Part shown: positions 6,050 to 7,738 of the stretch, piece by piece
How the letters are laid out: each line of letters starts with the position of its first letter
Numbering within the stretch: position 1 is the first letter of the stretch
NCBI GenBank assembly: GCA_913044255.1
Contig: CAJWOI010000120.1
Coordinates: forward strand, 1 to 7,738
Reading direction: 5' to 3'
Origin: an uncultured Alphaproteobacteria bacterium
GTDB taxonomy: Bacteria; Pseudomonadota; Alphaproteobacteria; UBA7887
DNA: 7,738 nucleotides
The notes under the pieces: generated by a model
The model's database searches: none
What the model saw: only the letters and a program-made list of their open reading frames with translations
What the model was told of the DNA's origin: nothing
Position numbers and translations under genes: made by a program

Positions 6050-7704
6050 ATCCGACCACCTTTCCCAGGTACAGTGAAGCCAAAACGCCCGATAGAACGA
6101 CTAAGTACAATCACTGGAATCAATCCAACGGCTACAATAGCAAGGGCGGCACTCGCGGATTCCGCTAAGAGTTCATCAGAAGCCAATTCGTACGCACGCA
6201 CGGCCAATGTATCGTAGTTAAATGGCCGCAATATTAACGTTGCTGGCAGTTCCTTCATCACGTCGACAAATACCAATAAACCACCTGTCAAGAGCCCATT
6301 GAACAATAACGGGACATGAAGCCGCCATAACCGTTGAATGGGACGGACACCAAGCGTTTGCGCTGCTTCATCCAACTGCGGACTTACTTTATCCAAAGCC
6401 GATTCGACCGCCCCCAATGCAACAGCCATAAATCGAACTAAATAACCGAACACCATAGCTGCGATCCCGCCCGTAAATATCAAGCCGGTTGAAGTCCCGA
6501 ACCACTCCCGCGCAAATTCGTCTACCGTTCTATCCACCCACCCAAAAGGCAGTAAGACGCCCACTGCAATCACCGAGCCCGGCACAGCGTAACCCAGACC
6601 AGCAAAACGTATGCTCAACCGGCTTCCCCAATTTCCCCCAATTCTAAGAGAGTACCGGAGCGTTAAGGCAAAAAATAATGCCAACACGGCAGTAAGTGCT
6701 GCAAGAGAAACGCTATGCCAAGCGTACAGAACAAACCGATAGTCCACCACCTCGGACCACGTCGATACCGTCCAAAAGACCAACTGCGCACTTGGGATGA
6801 GAAACCCCAGCGACAGTGGCACTAGGCAGGCAATCACTGCCAATAGGGCGCGTGTCCCGCGGAGCTCAATACCTGACGATAATCGATCCCGCCCGGTAAC
6901 TTGGTAAAAGCGGGCCCTTCCCCGGGACCACTGCTCCGCCAACATGGTTGCAAACACGAACAGCAAGAGTATAGCAGACAATTGCGCCGCCGCCTGGGGG
7001 GCGCCAAGCGCGAACCACGTACGGTAAATACCGGTCGTAAAAGTATCTACACCTAGGTATTGGACCGCGCCAAAATCACTGAGTGCTTCCATAATCATTA
7101 GAGCAGTACCAGCGATCATAGCGGGCCTGGCCAATGGTAGCGTAACTCTAAAAAAGGTAACCCACGGACCTTTCCCCAAAGTGCGACTAATTTCAGATGC
7201 ATTGCTGGATTGCCCCGTAAATGCTGCGAGCCCGAGCAAGTAGACGTACGGATAAAGCACGCAAGCCATCACTATAATTGCACCGGGCAGAGAGCGGATT
7301 TCAGGGAACCAATAGTCACCGCGCGACCAGCCGAAAGCTGACCGCAAACTTGTCTGAAGCGGCCCTGCGTACTCTAGTAATCCTGCATAACTGAAGGCAA
7401 TCGCATACGTGGGAACGGCAAGAGGAAGTAATAATGCCCACTTGAATATGGATCGACCAGGGAAACGGCAGTTAGCACACAACCATGCCGTGCCACCGCC
7501 TATTATAAACCCGATCAACCCGACCCCCAACGCGAGCCATGCGGTATTGCGCACATAACGTAGCAGCACAGTATCCGCAAGATGTTGCCACACCTCGCCC
7601 ATAGGAAAACCCAAATGGACGAGAACAACTAGCGCAGGAATTGATACCAAAATAGCTATTAGAAGTGACACAATTTGCCACAGGTCAGGCCGGCACCAGC
7701 GCAT
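6046..7704 (-). CDS. fbpB: ABC transporter permease, fused two-domain ferric-iron (FbpB) type
   Basis: This is the inner-membrane channel of an ABC importer, with two permease halves joined in one 552-residue chain. About 12 membrane helices are visible, near 9-30, 55-78, 88-110, 139-161, 196-215, 240-258, 286-310, 328-350, 366-388, 405-430, 465-483 and 516-535. Each half carries an EAA loop that docks on the ATPase: EISRTLGKGPWVTFFRVTLP (171-190) and EAAQTLGVRPIQRLWRLHVP (446-465). The stretches SDFGAVQYLGVDTFTTGIYR (209-228) and KELPATLILRPFNYDTLAVR (484-503) resemble the FbpB/FutB/SfuB Fe(III) family. ThiP is also fused, but its partner ATPase is of a different kind. The start is ATG 7704 with only GGG touching it. 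The frame stays open to the right edge with no other start codon in those 34 bases, so a longer N-terminus cannot be excluded, though length and the first helix look complete. The substrate-binding protein is not in the window. Confidence 0.87.
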   Translation of the reverse strand: MRWCRPDLWQIVSLLIAILVSIPALVVLVHLGFPMGEVWQHLADTVLLRYVRNTAWLALGVGLIGFIIGGGTAWLCANCRFPGRSIFKWALLLPLAVPTYAIAFSYAGLLEYAGPLQTSLRSAFGWSRGDYWFPEIRSLPGAIIVMACVLYPYVYLLGLAAFTGQSSNASEISRTLGKGPWVTFFRVTLPLARPAMIAGTALMIMEALSDFGAVQYLGVDTFTTGIYRTWFALGAPQAAAQLSAILLLFVFATMLAEQWSRGRARFYQVTGRDRLSSGIELRGTRALLAVIACLVPLSLGFLIPSAQLVFWTVSTWSEVVDYRFVLYAWHSVSLAALTAVLALFFALTLRYSLRIGGNWGSRLSIRFAGLGYAVPGSVIAVGVLLPFGWVDRTVDEFAREWFGTSTGLIFTGGIAAMVFGYLVRFMAVALGAVESALDKVSPQLDEAAQTLGVRPIQRLWRLHVPLLFNGLLTGGLLVFVDVMKELPATLILRPFNYDTLAVRAYELASDELLAESASAALAIVAVGLIPVIVLSRSIGRFGFTVPGKGGRI

Positions 7705-7738
7705 CCCTAGGCCAACTGAGCTAAATTTATCTTGAAAG

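Noticed and set aside
7472..7681. Second minus-strand frame of 69 codons inside the permease gene
   Set aside because: It overlaps the conserved N-terminal half of the permease in another frame and encodes no recognisable domain.

Overview
The window (base composition near 50% GC by eye) is packed with genes that all read on the minus strand, so transcription runs from the right edge to the left edge. In transcription order it holds a two-gene ABC importer of the ferric-iron type (permease fbpB-like, ATPase fbpC-like), the twin-arginine translocation genes tatA, tatB and tatC, seryl-tRNA synthetase serS, the survival phosphatase surE, the protein-repair methyltransferase pcm, and the first 89 codons of a LysM lipoprotein of the NlpD kind that runs off the left edge. 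The order tatA-tatB-tatC-serS-surE-pcm-nlpD is a known alphaproteobacterial arrangement. The TatB N-terminus and the charged tail of TatC also fit that class. I infer an alphaproteobacterium, perhaps Rhodospirillales-like or an uncultured marine lineage; the genus cannot be read from this sequence.

Right part (about 4988-7738): a 12-helix fused permease and its ATPase overlap by four bases (ATGA) and are certainly co-translated. No substrate-binding protein is visible. It may lie beyond the right edge or elsewhere. A 100-base gap follows, the longest non-coding stretch between genes here. It contains a perfect 14-base GC-rich palindrome just ahead of the tatA ribosome binding site.

Middle (3057-4887): tatA, tatB and tatC are separated by 52 and 9 bases. 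TatB and TatC lie in the same reading frame with a single TAA between them. Together they encode a complete Tat translocase: TatBC is the receptor for twin-arginine signal peptides and TatA forms the conduit for folded proteins.

Left part (1-3001): serS, surE, pcm and the lipoprotein gene are spaced by 7 to 15 bases and probably share one transcript. They cover Ser-tRNA charging, nucleotide dephosphorylation, isoaspartate repair and cell-wall maintenance.

I found no RNA gene, mobile element, CRISPR array, phage remnant or convincing intrinsic terminator. No gap exceeds 100 bases. Most of the window is ordinary housekeeping sequence. The points worth checking are the iron importer sitting where chromosome-segregation genes (scpAB) usually precede tatA, the palindrome and possible alternative hairpins before tatA, and the in-frame TatB/TatC junction. 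I see no evidence for a previously undescribed system.
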